A stretch of 64,000 nucleotides of DNA from Zanthoxylum bungeanum (lineage: Eukaryota > Streptophyta > Magnoliopsida > Sapindales > Rutaceae), in contig SKCR01032770.1 in NCBI GenBank assembly GCA_019454045.1, positions 186,001-250,000 of the forward strand. Reading direction: 5' to 3'. Shown here piece by piece: positions 45,392 to 56,783 of this stretch; position 1 is the stretch's first letter; each line of letters starts with the position of its first letter. Both the position numbers and the translations under genes were made by a program. Under the pieces are notes generated by a model. It did no database searches, was not told where the DNA came from, and was given only the letters and a program-made list of their open reading frames with translations.

Positions 45392-46214
45392 TGTATGGGC
45401 CAAATTTGGGCCAAAGGCGATTTTGTTTTTTTACTTCAAGCCCAGTATTAAATACACCCCGGAATCCCCTAACAGTACCTGATACAAGGTCCAGGCCCAA
45501 GTTACTACCTCAAGCCCACACATTAAAGGTAGCCTAAAGTTTATTATATATAGGCCTAGAGATCAACAGACCCGTGCCCAATGAAATACCCCATATCCTA
45601 GCCATGACCAAGGCCCATCATACGCCAGCCCTTGAAACGCTCAGACTCATAAACAATCTTCAAAACCCAGCCGTTTCCAGCCTATAACGAGCAAATATAA
45701 TGATTTCACCTCATGAAATCGGCCATTACCAACACCCAACGGGCGAATGATAAAGTGCAATAAATACACACACTTCCAGAGAGTGTATATATAAGAGAAG
45801 AAGAACCACGAGAAAAGACAAACAAGCTCTCATACTCACAGCCTAATAGTATTCTCTCCAGAACTCTCATAATCATCAACCCACCGCCCTCACGGCACCA
45901 TACGGGGATCAAGGTAATATCTGCCATTATTCCTCACCCTACGACATTAATTGCTCACTTCTCTATTGACTTGGGCATCAGAGTGTCTACGGCATCCACC
46001 GTACTGGTCACTTCTCAACTGACTTAGGCATCGGAGTGTCTACGGTGTTAATTGCTCACTTCTCTACTGACTTGGGCCTCAGAGTGTCTACGGCATCCAC
46101 CATACTGGTGGGTAGAATCCCCACGCTCACCCTACCTCTTTATTTTGCAGGATCATTAGTGCCCTCATCGACGAAATCTCGATTGTGGACCTCGGGTGAA
46201 AACCAGCATCTACA
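45392..46214 (+). repeat. 3' LTR of the Tat-type element
   Basis: Begins TGTATGGGCC after a polypurine-like stretch (AGTTTGGGACAAAC) and ends CATCTACA. TATA boxes are present near 45545 and at 45785-45795 (GTATATATAAG). The phrase ACTTGGGCATCAGAGTGTCTACGG is repeated three times (45970-46100) within a ~100-bp duplication starting at 45947 and 46048. This GACTTG.GC.TCGGAGTG phrase and the terminal TTTGCAGG are typical of Tat-type LTRs. Confidence 0.65.
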
Positions 46215-46940
46215 GGCACCACGACCCAACACAAGCGAGACAGAGAGGCCTATGAAGCCTAGAAGAAAAAGAAATCTATTGCTTATTTTACGTTGCTAAG
46301 CATAATGGATAATAACCTTAAGAAAGAGTTTAGGAAGTATGACATGGCTAAGGAGATGTGGTCCACACTAGCCGAAAATTTTGGTAGTACATCGATAACT
46401 AAACTTAGGTCACTCATAATCAAGTTTGATACATACATGAATCGTCCTGAGTTCACTAAGTCAAAGAACTTGAGGAAAATGTCAAACATGATTACTGAAC
46501 TGGTTGATGCTGGTCGTGTTCTTATAGATGAACATAATGTCCAAGCGGTTATTCGTTCTCTTCCAAATAGCTGAGAGCATATGAAGATGTATTTGACCAA
46601 CAATAAGATCATCAAAACTGTTGATGATGCTAAACACCACATAGAATTAGAGAGTGACTATCTCGCGGCCGCTAAGTCAAATATTGATGTGTATATGGTA
46701 GAAACTATTAAATATGAGGGTTTTGGGAAGAAAAGAAAATTTTATAGTGGTGAGTTTCAGTTTGGAAAAGAACAATATTCTTCCAAGTCAGTAAAGGAAC
46801 AGAAAATTAAGCATGGGAAAGGAAAACGTCCTACAAAGAAAAACATTACAAATGTTAAATATTTTAACTTTGGAAAGAATGGTCATTTTGCTCGTGACTG
46901 CACCGAGCCTAAAAAGACTCAAGAGCCACAAACCATATAG
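46215..46940 (+). pseudogene. gag of a fourth, decayed copia
   Basis: Capsid protein of a family distinct from those above. Codons from about 46225 give DREAYEA, a stop, then MDNNLKKEFRKYDMAKEMWS, TKLRSLIIKFDTYMNR and VQAVIRSLPNS, a TGA where Trp is expected (46572-46574), and then MKMYLTNNKIIKTVDDAKHH. The zinc knuckle reads YFNFGKNGHFARDC (46860-46901), so both leading cysteines are replaced. The stop after DREAYEA and the loss of zinc ligands mark it dead. Confidence 0.85.
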
Positions 46941-49900
46941 CGGAGGATAGAGATGCCTTCGAGGAATTTCGACAAATTTCACCTAGGGTGAAGAGGATAT
47001 ACATTGGCAACAACTCATGAGTTGCAGTTAAAGGAATGTGTACATGCAAGTCAATCATGCATGGCGAAAAAACTCTACTCGTACATGATGTATTATTTGC
47101 TCAACAAATTCGCCAAAATTTAGTTTTGTGTTGATTTTGGTTAATTTATTTTCAACTTGAACTTCCATAAATTTGGTGTTGATTTTTACTTAGGTACAAT
47201 ACAATATAGTTCTGGTTATTTTCTGGATGGATTTATTATATTAAATATTGAAAGTTTTAATCGCAATTCCAATTTTTCTTTTGTTACATCGCCTGTAAGT
47301 AATGATAGTGATGAAAATATGTGTCATGCTAGACTTGGCCACATTAGCCAGCAAAAAAATGAATAGATTAGCCAAAAAAGACTTTTTGGAAACATAGAGA
47401 TGATAGATTCGTCAACCTATAAATATTGTTTAGTTGGAAAAACTTCGAGAAAACTATTTGGAAAAAAAAACTAGAGAAGAATATCCATTATAATTAATCC
47501 ATTCATATATCTGTGGTCTAATTAATGTCAGGTCAAGACATGGAGCATTTTATTTCATCACATTCATAGATAATTTCACACGCTTTAGTTATGTCTATTT
47601 GATTGGTCATAAATCTAAAGCATTAGAATGTTTTAAGAAATTTATGAATTAAACGAAAAATCAATTGGATAAAAAAATTAAAGCTCTACGCACTGACTAT
47701 GATCATGAATACTTATCTGATCAATTCAAAGATATATGTAATGAAAAAAGAATTACTCATCAATTGAATACTCATGCTACTCCTCAAAAAAATGATGTTA
47801 CGGAAGAAGAAATAGAATTCTTCTTGAAATGGTTGGGTCTATGATGAAACAAATAAATTTTCTTATAACCTATTGAGGTGATGCATTATGACTACCACAT
47901 ATATACTTAATCGAGTGCCATCAAAATCGGTTGCCACCACACCATATGACGGACAGGTTGCAAACCAAATCTTCAGTTTCTGAAACCTTAGGGTTATATG
48001 GTATCTGTCTATGAACGTTCTCCTACTCCTCAAAAAAATGATGTTACGGAAAGAAGAAATAGAATTCTTCTTGAAATGGTTGGGTCTATGATGAAACAAA
48101 TAAATTTTCTTATAACCTATTGAGGTGATGCATTATGACTACCACATATATACTTAATCGAGTGCCATCAAAATCGGTTGCCACCACACCATATGAGTTA
48201 CGGACAGGTTGCAAACCAAATCTTCAGTTTCTGAAACCTTAGGGTTATATGGTATCTGTCTATGAACGTTCTCACGAACATGGAAAATTAGGCCTAAGAG
48301 GGAAAAAAATATATGCATAAGATATTTAGAACAATCAAAATGGTATGTTTACATAGGTGAACATGAAAGTAGAGCCTTGACAGGATTTGATTCACGAGAT
48401 ATCACATTTTTAGAAAATGATTTTCCTAAGTAGTGAGAGATAGTCAAGATTTATCTCTGTATGAAACTCAAGATCATATGAATATCATGATTAGTGAACA
48501 ATCAGGTTTACCTAGTTCAAATAAGAGTGATGTTAATGGGAGAAATTTGAGAAATATGATGAAAGAGTGACACATGAATCTCAAAATGATGAATTAGTTT
48601 CACATGAGTCTACTTTATATATATAATCCAAGTATGAGTAATGTGCATGATCCAATTGGGAATAAGATGGAAAGATATGATTTAGTTCCACAATCAGAAT
48701 CCCAATTACAATGTAGTAATCATATAGGCATTCTTCGACGTCTTTTCGATATCGAATGAGAGTCCTTTATTATTCTACTTCAAGAGTATGAAAAGCCTAG
48801 AAACATAAAAGAGGTTATTCGGTGTCCTGCTAAGAAAAAATGGATGAAAGCAATGGAAGAAAAAATGAAGTCAATGAGGTCCAACCATGTTTGGGAACTG
48901 ATCTACCCAAATGACTCAAAGCTATCAAGAACAAATGGGTTCTTAAAATAAAGCATAATGCTGATAGAAATATCGAAAGATATAAAACACGACTTGTAGC
49001 AAAATGGTATACATAATTGGAAGGAATTGACTATGAAATGACTTTTTCACCTGTTGTAAGATTTACCTCAATTCACTTGTTCTGGCTATTGTAGCGAGCA
49101 TGGATCTAGAATTACATCAAATGGATATAAAGAATGTTTTTCTCCATGGATAACTTGACAAAGAAATAAATATGGAACAATCAGTATGTTTCGTAAAGAA
49201 AATGAAAATGAGAAAGTATGTAGACTTTTAAAGTCTATATATGGTTTCAAGCAATCATCTAGACAATGGTATATATGATTTCAAAATATAATCATTTTGA
49301 ATAATTTCTCAATGACCGATGAGGATCATTGTGTATACATAAAGATAGATAAAAATAAGTTAATTATCTTATCTTTGTACATGCACGATATACTTATAGC
49401 CAAAAGTGATAAGGAGTTTATAAAACACATCATATTATGATGAAAGATATTGATGAAGTTGCATATATTCTTGAGGTTAAAATCTCAAGAAATCATTCAA
49501 AGAAATTATTATCTCTTTCACAAAAATCATACATATAGAAAATTCTTGAACGTTTCTAAATGCAGGCTAGCAAACCTATTGATATTCCTATCATGAAAAT
49601 TGAAGCTTGAACAAATGAAGAAAGTTCCTTATGCAAGTGCAGTTGAAGTTTAATGTATGCATTGTTGTGTACGAGACCTAATATATATTTCGCTATTGGA
49701 ATGGTAAGTAGATACCAATCCAATCCATAACTAGCACATTCAAAATTAGTTAAAAGAATATTTAGGTATCTGAAAGGGACATCCAATTACTCATTGTGCT
49801 ATCAAGAGAATAATATGCGATTGTGAGGTTATACTGACCCTGATTGGGGATGAGATTTAAATGAAAGAAAATCTACCTCTGGTTTTGTTTTCTTACTAAA

Positions 49901-50245
49901 CAATGGTGCCATATAGTGGAATTCTAAGAAACAATCTTGCATAGCCTTATCCAGAGTATAAGAAGTTATGTGGTTGAAAAGAATCTTAGATCATTTGGGT
50001 ATGCTAAATGATGATTTTGGTCCAGTAGTAGTTAACTGTGATAGTGAAGCAACAATAGCCTACACAGAGGACCCAAAATTCCATTGTAAAACGATACATA
50101 TAGATACCAAATATAACTTTGTGAAAGAAATAGTTGCACGAAAAGAGATAAACATAAAGTATATTTTTACATAAGAAATGGTAGTTGATCCATTGACCAA
50201 GTATGGTGCTAGAGATGTCTTTGTTAGACATGTTAAATCTTAGGG
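46941..50245 (+). pseudogene. pol of the fourth copia, decayed
   Basis: Protease is not recognisable. GAG-pre-integrase is at 47310-47370 (CHARLGHIS), the integrase core at 47500-47830, an internal tandem duplication at 47777-48273, RT at 48800-49440 (KWMKAMEEKM, NHVWEL), and RNase H to about 50235 (VNCDSEATIAYTEDPKFHCK, VDPLTK). The catalytic YVDD reads YMHD at 49378-49389, losing an aspartate. Numerous stops and shifts occur throughout. No convincing 3' LTR follows CTTAGGGGTTGAG (50238-50250). Confidence 0.88.
47777..48273. repeat. ~250-bp tandem duplication within copia integrase
   Basis: 47777-48022 (246 bp) and 48023-48273 (251 bp) are identical except for two indels: ATATGACGG against ATATGAGTTACGG, and GGAAGAAG against GGAAAGAAG. 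The unit covers the integrase segment from PQKNDVTE to VYERS. Only the second copy keeps the frame at both indels (RRNRILLEM, YELRTG). Confidence 0.97.
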
Positions 50246-50249
50246 GTTG

Positions 50250-51300
50250 AGTATATGTTAATGTACTTACGTATTATGATGTGTTACTTTTCCCAATAAT
50301 GTTTACTAATGTTAATACTCATTGATATTTGTGTCAAACACTTACATGTTACTATATTGATACATGTTTAAACAAATATACTATTAGTTAGTATGAGAAG
50401 CATGTTAGACAAGTTAATGATTGTGAATACAAAATAAATATACATTTGAAAATAGATCGAGAGAGATGTAATGTGATAAATGACTGAGAATCCTACATAA
50501 CTAACCCACTATGGTTCTATCTATTATTCAAGCAGCTATATATTCCTAACAGATGTATAGCAAGTGAGCTCTCGAAGTATGTTGGTTGCACGACACAATT
50601 GTTAAGTATGAATTATTCTTATAGAGACAATAAAAATTATTGGTTCCATCATATATGAGTGGAAGATGTTAGAAAATGAACATAATCATTAGAAAATGTT
50701 AACCTAGAAAATATTAATGGGGAACATGTGGTACGCCTATGATGGTAACATTTTTGGAGGGGTTTGAGGAAGTCATTAAGCTGCCAAATACATGTGATTA
50801 AATAGTAATCAAAATATCTAAATGCATGTTTTTGCATAGTAATCAATGCTTGCTTTCAAGTGTATGTGAGTGAATAAGAAGTCATGCATGTGATGGTATA
50901 GTAACTTGAGTTCCCTTCTATATACAATACTTGTTTTCATATGATAATTAAAAACATGATGGTATAGTAACTTGACTTCCCCTCATATAAACAATACTTG
51001 TTTTCATATGATAATTAAAAACATAATTAAATGCCCATAACCCAATATCAAAATTCATTAGTTTCTATTAGCAGAAATTACATATCTAATATTAAAATCA
51101 AATCACATCCAATCAATTAAAAATAAGTTCTGAAGTGATTCCACAGAAACATTTCTAACAAAAGTGCTTTCAAAAAGTGCACCCAAAACAACCTATAATA
51201 AAATTAATGCAAAACCAAATTTTACTTAAATAAGTGCTTTTAAACATGAACTTTAAAACAAGCATTTGCTTGATGTAGCCATATTCAACTTTTTCAAGTC
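50250..51300. other. Unassigned AT-rich sequence after copia
   Basis: No coding signal. It contains a 66-bp tandem duplication beginning TGATGGTATAGTAACTTGA at 50891 and 50957. The part at 51127-51260 has AAGTGCTTT phrases on both sides of a short core, reminiscent of a small DNA transposon but without clean terminal repeats. Some of this may be the decayed 3' LTR of the fourth copia. Confidence 0.4.
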
Positions 51301-52330
51301 ATGGAACTTTGTTGATGGTTATTTTTAACCCCAGGGAAATTTGAATATCAAGGAATGGTAGAATGAGATTTGTTCTTGGCCAAAAAAAGAATGATAAGGG
51401 CCAAGAGAGGCTGAGGTAAGACGAAGGACCCGAGCTCATTATGCGAATGAGTTTTCTCGAGGATAGTTGCGATTGATGGAGAAAAATTAGGATACCGATC
51501 CGACCCTGAGGAAGAGTGTTAGATTTAATAGCATTTGTGTAACCGACCCGAGGAGGTCTATGATACTGACTCGACCTAGTTGAAGTAATTAGGAAGATTG
51601 ACCAAGCAGCACCTAGTTTAGCATGACGACCCGAGAAATGGAGCTGGGATCAATGTTATTATGTACTTAAGGGTGTGTGGCGTATGCCGTAGTAGAAAGA
51701 TCGAGCTTCTGGAGGGCTAATAATAATTATGGGAAAAGCAACGGTTCTCATTGAAAGTAGCATTAGCCAGCCGCCATAGGACGGTGCAGTGACGAGTGAA
51801 TGGCATAGCAGAGCCGCAAGAGGCCAGTGCAATGACAGTAAAAAGAGAGTATTATGATTGGCCGAAATTCAGGGTGGTTGAGGAGAGTTGTTACTACAAT
51901 GATGGTAATGACATGAGCTGATATCATGGACGATGGAATAGTTAGAAACCTATATAAAGGGATTGAAGCCACAGATTCAAGGGATAGTAATTTTCACATC
52001 TCCTTACTTGTAAAAGAGCTCTAAAACTTAGTGATATAAATGGATTGAATGATTTTTAACGGGCTAGCATAAGACCCAAGGAGTTGTAAAATTTCTTTGT
52101 AAGCTCTCCATACCATTTGTAGCTCGAGTCAGTTTTGACCCCGAACAGGTAATAAAATTCACCCATTAATCCTCTCGTGGACGTAGGTTGTAGCCACTTT
52201 TCGCCGAACCACGTAAATCCTTATCTTTGTGATTATCTGTCTACTTGCTAAGTTGTTTTGGTTCTCTACTAACCAAACAAAATCATTACTGAGAGAGATT
52301 TATTCAAGGGACTATTTCTCAAATTATACT
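51300..52330 (+). repeat. Probable old gypsy-type solo LTR, boundaries uncertain
   Basis: A TATA box (CTATATAAAGG) at 51950-51960 is followed by a leader-like stretch, GTAGCTCGAGTCAG, and the phrase CGTGGACGTAGG...CCGAACCACGTAAATCC (52159-52220) that is widespread in plant LTRs. Upstream are several CCGACCCGAG-like phrases (51500-51620), typical of Tat-type U3. No flanking duplication or interior was found. Confidence 0.4.
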
Positions 52331-52720
52331 TGAAATTAAAAACAGTCGTGAACAAACTTGTTACCAACCTTAAACGACAAAGACGGCGTGGCTTTGATGT
52401 ACCATCAGAGACTTTTCATCGACTGTCCTAAACTCCGTAAACGCCATCTGTTTGGTCGTGATTTTGGGGAGTGGTTTCAAAGAAAGTGATTAGGGTGCCT
52501 TCAAATATTTTACTTGATGCTTTTCTGAAAATTCAAAAAGACTGAAGCTTTCTGACACTCATTAATAAAGTAATAAAGCTTTCAAACACTAATTACTAAA
52601 GTATTAATCAAGAAACAACCCACTACTTGATCTTAACATGTGACCAACAAAGGTTATTTTTCTATATAGAGATAGACAACAACGCACATTTTTGCAAGCA
52701 CTAATACTAGTAAATAATTA
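52331..52720. other. Upstream region of truncated secretory-protein copy
   Basis: A TATA-like CTATATAGAG lies near 52661-52670, about 55 bp before ATG 52721. Nothing else is recognisable. GAAGCTTTCTGACAC and AAAGCTTTCAAACAC (52545 and 52575) form a short imperfect duplication. Confidence 0.4.
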
Positions 52721-52905
52721 ATGGCTCACTCAACTTTCTTCTTCACTCGTCTCTTAGCCCTAGCGGCATTGCATGGCCCCCATGCCCATGCAGTCGATTA
52801 CTTGGTCAGTAAAAGATGCCATAACAAATTTCGGAACGAACTAGGGGCCTAATACACAAAGCAAAGAATGGCCGCTGCCTCCGAATTCATATGGATACCA
52901 GCGCA
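52721..52905 (+). pseudogene. Truncated basic secretory protein paralogue
   Basis: ATG 52721 opens a signal-peptide-like sequence (MAHSTFFFTRLLALAALHG) closely matching that of the intact gene on the other strand (MGHLTLFFTCLLALAAFHS), then AVDYLVSKR, FRNELGA, a TAA stop in place of Glu, YTKQRMAAASEFIW, after which similarity ends at about 52905. The zinc-binding and C-terminal parts are absent. The block GA-YTKQRMAAASEFIW is identical to the intact gene apart from the stop, so the duplication is fairly recent. Confidence 0.9.
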
Positions 52906-53784
52906 ATAATTGTCTCACCCTGCTTCAGAACATTAGGGCCTCCCTTCAAAGTTTTGCCTGGTGGTCAGACCCCGCCAGTATTGTTCACTCTATCCAACAA
53001 CATGCAATTGGCATCCCAAACTTTTAGTTTTGTTAGCTTGTTTTTTCGCTTTTCTTTTAGCTTAATTTTAGTTATCTTTATTTTGTTATCATGTGGTTCA
53101 GTCTCCCCTTCTTATTCTTATACTTTTCTTCTTTTTATTTTTCAATGAATTCCTTTGGTTTGTAATAATAGGTTCAAAAAGGTTAATTAAGTAATATACT
53201 CTCAAACACTCTTAATTGTGTCAACTAAATGATGTCTTAAACGATGCTAGCAGGTGATGTTTTCGCTAAAAATGATTTTGATATTTATGTGTTTTGCACA
53301 CGTGTTACTGAAATTGAGGTAAAAGGAAATGTTTTGATTGTTAGTTCGCTCAAAGTGTTTCTTGTACATCTTATCGTTAGGGTTTTGCCCAAAACAAAAT
53401 TAAATAAATCAAAACAAAACAAAAAAAACGAATCAAAAAACCAAATTGAATCGATAATTTTTTATTTTAAAAATAATTATTTGATATTTGAACTAAAAAC
53501 AAATCAAATCGAATTAGTTAATTAAATCGAACTAAACCGAATTAATTGAATCATATTTTTAGGGATGAGATGTTTTTTAGGATTTGGAAAAATGAAAAAA
53601 AAAATTATTCAACAAAATTTTAAACAACACAACAAAAAAGTTGAAAACTTAGAATAGAAACTTCAAACTCTTTATTTCATTATGCTTGATCCAAATAACA
53701 ATACAAATACAGCACTTTATTTTATTAATACGTTAATAACACAACATAAGAAACTCTAACAATCCATGCGTACGTGCATTATGC
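52906..53784. other. Intergenic region between the two secretory-protein copies
   Basis: AT-rich. The plus-strand frame at 52891-53148 begins in the paralogue remnant and becomes Phe/Ser-rich without domain similarity. 53390-53545 is A-rich with CCGAATTAA-like simple sequence. TTTATT at 53671-53676 (AATAAA on the minus strand) is a possible polyadenylation signal for the intact gene, about 110 bp past its stop. Confidence 0.5.
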
Positions 53785-54462
53785 TTAGTTCGGAAACTTG
53801 GCTTTGTATTCTCTCCACAATTGATCAACATTCTTGCCAAGCAAATCAACAAAGTAACCATCATTATAACCATCTTTCATCTTACTGTTCAGCTCTGCAA
53901 CAAACCCATTTCTCAAGCTGTTACAATAATCGAAAAACCTAGCCGTTACATCGTACCCTTGATTCCACCTATCGCCGCCGCCTGGCTTCACCCAATGACC
54001 AGGAATATAATTCGCTTTCAACCTCACGTAATCGGCAACCCCTTCGATCACTTCTCCGGGAGCCTTGCCGATCCCGTTTTGCCAAATATGTGTCATCTCA
54101 TGGAACAAAACGCCGTTAAAATCCCACTTGATATCGCCCGTTATGCCCTGGATGTAATCGTCGTGTACGTGGATTTCGTTATTGACGACGTATGCTATGT
54201 ACTTTGATTCTTGATCGATAAAGAGGATCACTTGTTGGTGGTTGATGCGTTGTGCAGGAGTGTTTTGTTGGAAAATGTTCCAGATGAATTCGGAGGCGGC
54301 GGCCATTCTTTGCTTTGTGTACTCGGCTCCTAGCTCGTTCTGGAATCGGATGCCACCGGGGGTTGTTGTGGCTCTGTTGGTGACTGTGTATTCGACTGCA
54401 TGGGTGCTATGAAATGCCGCTAGGGCTAAAAGACAAGTGAAGAATAAAGTTAAGTGACCCAT
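53785..54462 (-). CDS. Plant basic secretory protein (PR-17 type), intact
   Basis: Single-exon gene for a 225-residue secreted protein of the plant basic secretory protein family (Pfam PF04450), apoplastic proteins induced by pathogens in several plants and proposed to be zinc metalloproteases. From the chosen start: signal peptide 1-22 (MGHLTLFFTCLLALAAFHST, cleavage near HA-VEYTV), GGIRFQNELGAEYTKQ, EIHVHDDYIQG, the metal motif HEMTHIWQ at residues 121-128 with EGVADYVRL at 140-148, HWVKPGGGDRWNQGYDVTAR and LLGKNVDQLWREYKAKFP at the C-terminus. Length and motif order match full family members. An upstream in-frame ATG (54495) would add 11 polar residues, but the TATA box lies immediately beside it, so the transcript should start downstream and 54462 is preferred. 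It faces the truncated copy at 52721. Confidence 0.95.
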   Translation of the reverse strand: MGHLTLFFTCLLALAAFHSTHAVEYTVTNRATTTPGGIRFQNELGAEYTKQRMAAASEFIWNIFQQNTPAQRINHQQVILFIDQESKYIAYVVNNEIHVHDDYIQGITGDIKWDFNGVLFHEMTHIWQNGIGKAPGEVIEGVADYVRLKANYIPGHWVKPGGGDRWNQGYDVTARFFDYCNSLRNGFVAELNSKMKDGYNDGYFVDLLGKNVDQLWREYKAKFPN

Positions 54463-54497
54463 TTGTGCTTTAAAAAAATGTGTGTTGTTGCCCATCC

Positions 54498-54504
54498 TTA
54501 TATA
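54498..54504 (-). promoter_or_regulatory. TATA box of the basic secretory protein gene
   Basis: Minus-strand TCTATATAAGG, 36-42 bp before ATG 54462 and 3 bp before the alternative ATG 54495. A transcription start about 25-30 bp downstream falls near 54470-54475, which excludes the upstream ATG. Confidence 0.7.
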
Positions 54505-54506
54505 GA

Positions 54507-55841
54507 AAAATAATTCAGATGGGGAGTGACTATGATTGAGTGTTTAATTATAATGATTTATTTAATATGAATCTGATTTATTTATCTCCTAATTATTAAT
54601 TCAGTAGTCAAAATTCATGATCTATAAGTCTTCTCTTCTTGATGCTGTATCAAGTGGCGCTTGGTTGTTGCCTTATTAATTAGTGTTTGAAAGCTTCAAC
54701 CTTATTGAATTTTCCGAAAAACATTAAATATAATATTAGAAGATATGATTGAAGGGAGGGTAGGTTACCTGATTGTGTAGTCTTCAAATAAGAAAAGTAA
54801 TTCAGAAACAAAACCATTATTTGAAGGCTAATGGTTTTATATACCCAAGGAAAAGCTTAAGAAGTGAGCAACTCATTATAACATGATTAAGTCGCTCACT
54901 AAATAAATATTATATATTAATAATTTCTTTTGAAAGGTAAAATGGAGGTTAATATAGTTTTTAATGATTAAGTCGCTCACTAAATAAATATTATATATTA
55001 ATAATTTCTTTTGAAAGGTTAATAAAATGGAGGTTAATATAGTTTTTATTGTTGTTCCTAAGTGTTTTGATTTGGTGGTGTACAGTTTATAATTTCATTT
55101 TAAGGTCTTAAATTTAAATTCAGAGAGTGTATTTTTTTGTAAGAGTCTAAGACAGTTAAGAATTTTACCTAATTCACTTAAACCTAGAAGAGGTGGTTTA
55201 CTGGTGAGATTTCCAACGAATCAAAATAAATTATTTTTTATTGTTGTAAATTTTTAAACCAACTCATTATACTCACTCCCATCATTGACGTGTGTTTCTA
55301 AACTCTACTCAGTATACCCTTGATATTTATTACATTGTTTGGTACTGCCGATATTTCTGGTTGTAACATGATAATAAAATTAAAAATAAAAATAAATGGA
55401 AAACTCCATCCCTTTATAAAATTCAAACTATTAAAGCAATAAATCTGGCGTTGATTTTGACTTGGAGTCAAGGCTGACTTTTCCACCACACATAATTTTG
55501 GCGAACCGCACTTTGTGCTCTCTCTTGAAGATAAATTTTATTGGGTGGCGTCGAAAAAAGGAAAGCTATTTCAAATTGGTATTGGTCACGTGATAACATC
55601 GATAAATTAGTAAATGATATATATGATTTAATATCCATCGTTTTAGTTCTTTTTTAATATTTTAACACGCATTATTATATTGTTACACGGATGACGTGGT
55701 ATCTAGATTTTCTCCAATTTCACGCAATGTGGATTAAGTTAAAAAACATTAGTTACGTGTAGAAAGGAATTAAGTAATCATTTTTAATTTCTACATGTTC
55801 GCATAATTTTTCGTTAGTACGCATGTAAGGTTCAAATCTCC
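54507..55841. other. Upstream region of the basic secretory protein gene
   Basis: About 1.3 kb, AT-rich, with no coding signal. Contains the ~80-bp tandem duplication listed separately. The minus-strand frame at 55298-55489 has no recognisable domain. A tRNA B-box-like GGTTCAAATC occurs at 55830 but without an A box. Confidence 0.5.
54883..55048. repeat. ~81-bp tandem duplication upstream of secretory-protein gene
   Basis: Units at 54883-54963 and 54964-55048 start ATGATTAAGTCGCTCACTAA and end GGTTAATATAGTTTTTA. The second has a five-base addition (TTAAT) after GAAAGG. Located about 400-550 bp upstream of the start codon. Confidence 0.93.
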
Positions 55842-56413
55842 TGAGACACGGTCCCAGAAATGGGTGATTGATTCCAAGAAAATGCCTCCAAGGGGCACAA
55901 GTACACAGATTACATACTTAAAGATTACAAAGCTAAGAATTTAAACTACTTGCTCATTTTGAGTCTTCTTTCTTCTTTTTTTGATCATTTGCTACACCTG
56001 AGCCTTTTATAGCACATGGTCCCGCTAATCGCTCAAGCGATTTTGCTGACTTCAGCCAGTAAACCCCCACGTTTCCTGCTCGTATGTAATTGTTGGATCA
56101 TGCGCGTAACCGCTGGATCGTACGTACAACTGCTAGATCATGTGTGCAACTTCTGGATAACTTGCTAAATCGTGAGGATCACTGCCTATCTGTGCAATAA
56201 CCGTTAAGTGCGTCTGGCCCAACGCATGGTGTCTTCGCATATTCGTTCTTCTTTCATCGTTCCTTACTTGTTGGAAGGTCATTGCTCGAATCGTCTTTTG
56301 GGTCAATTCCTTCTCCATTCTTCGTCCTCGAATCGTCCAGAGTTGAATCTTTCGAGGTCAATCCCCCATTCATTCTTCGTCAGGGACATCTTTGATCCAT
56401 TGATATTTTAACA
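55842..56413 (-). repeat. 3' LTR of minus-strand Tat-type element (572 bp)
   Basis: Plus-strand ends TGAGACACGG and TTTTAACA. On the minus strand it begins TGTTAAAATATC right after the polypurine tract at 56427-56414. TATA (GTGCTATAAAAGG) lies at 56003-56015. ACTTGTGCCCCTTGGAGGC near the LTR end is the likely R/U5. Near-repeats such as GCTGGATCGTACG occur at 56090-56150. The matching 5' LTR is not in the window. Confidence 0.6.
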
Positions 56414-56427
56414 ATTGTCTCCCAAAT
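56414..56427 (-). other. Polypurine tract of minus-strand Tat-type element
   Basis: Minus-strand ATTTGGGAGACAAT directly before the LTR start TGTTAAAATATC. Its position and composition resemble AGTTTGGGACAAAC at 45378-45391 in the plus-strand Tat-type element. Confidence 0.6.
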
Positions 56428-56783
56428 ATGCCTTGATCGATTTGAGACATGAGATCGAGGCAGTATTTCTATGTAAATTTGGGTTCATGCCACTGGCAGC
56501 TTTACGAATTTGGTCCACTGACTTGCCTTCATCTTTCGCCACCATTTGCGCGTTCGAAGACCTATTGTTTACATTCCCCACGAAGATCCATCACTTTCCT
56601 AATAAATGTGTGACCTCTCCCATCACGTCTTGTTGAAAACCATCATTGCTCTAATTAATGTGCCGCTTTTTGCGTCACATCCATGTCACGTCATGTTTGG
56701 CACAACGTTTCCATTTTCCCGTTGTTTTTTTTTCCCTCGAATTAGGTCGTGCCACCTGTCCTAGGGCGAACCGTCATTTTGGC
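56428..56783. other. Non-coding region between LTR and antisense gene promoter
   Basis: No domain in any frame. Contains CACCTGTCCTAGGGCG and other phrases of an ordinary promoter-proximal region. The short plus-strand frame at 56415-56636 is unassigned. Confidence 0.4.

Larger units (their letters stand above)
31034..46214 (+). mobile_element. Tat-type Ty3/gypsy element, 3' part, split by a copia
   Basis: Plus-strand order: antisense Transposase_28 pseudogene (31035-32790), its divergent promoter region, a 146-bp tandem array (33256-35560), degenerate repeats to 35686, then after the 9.6-kb copia insertion a polypurine-like tract (near 45375-45391) and a 3' LTR (45392-46214). Antisense extra genes between pol and the 3' LTR, and tandem arrays in that region, are known traits of Tat-lineage gypsy elements. 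The pol-containing left part is absent. Element assignment is inferred from this architecture, since no pol remains. Confidence 0.6.

Noticed and set aside
51127..51260. Miniature DNA transposon suggested by AAGTGCTTT phrases
   Set aside because: The arms do not form a clean terminal inverted repeat and no target duplication was found.
55790..55860. tRNA-derived SINE or tRNA gene suggested by a GGTTCAAATC B box
   Set aside because: No A box at the right distance, no cloverleaf and no poly-A tail or target duplication.
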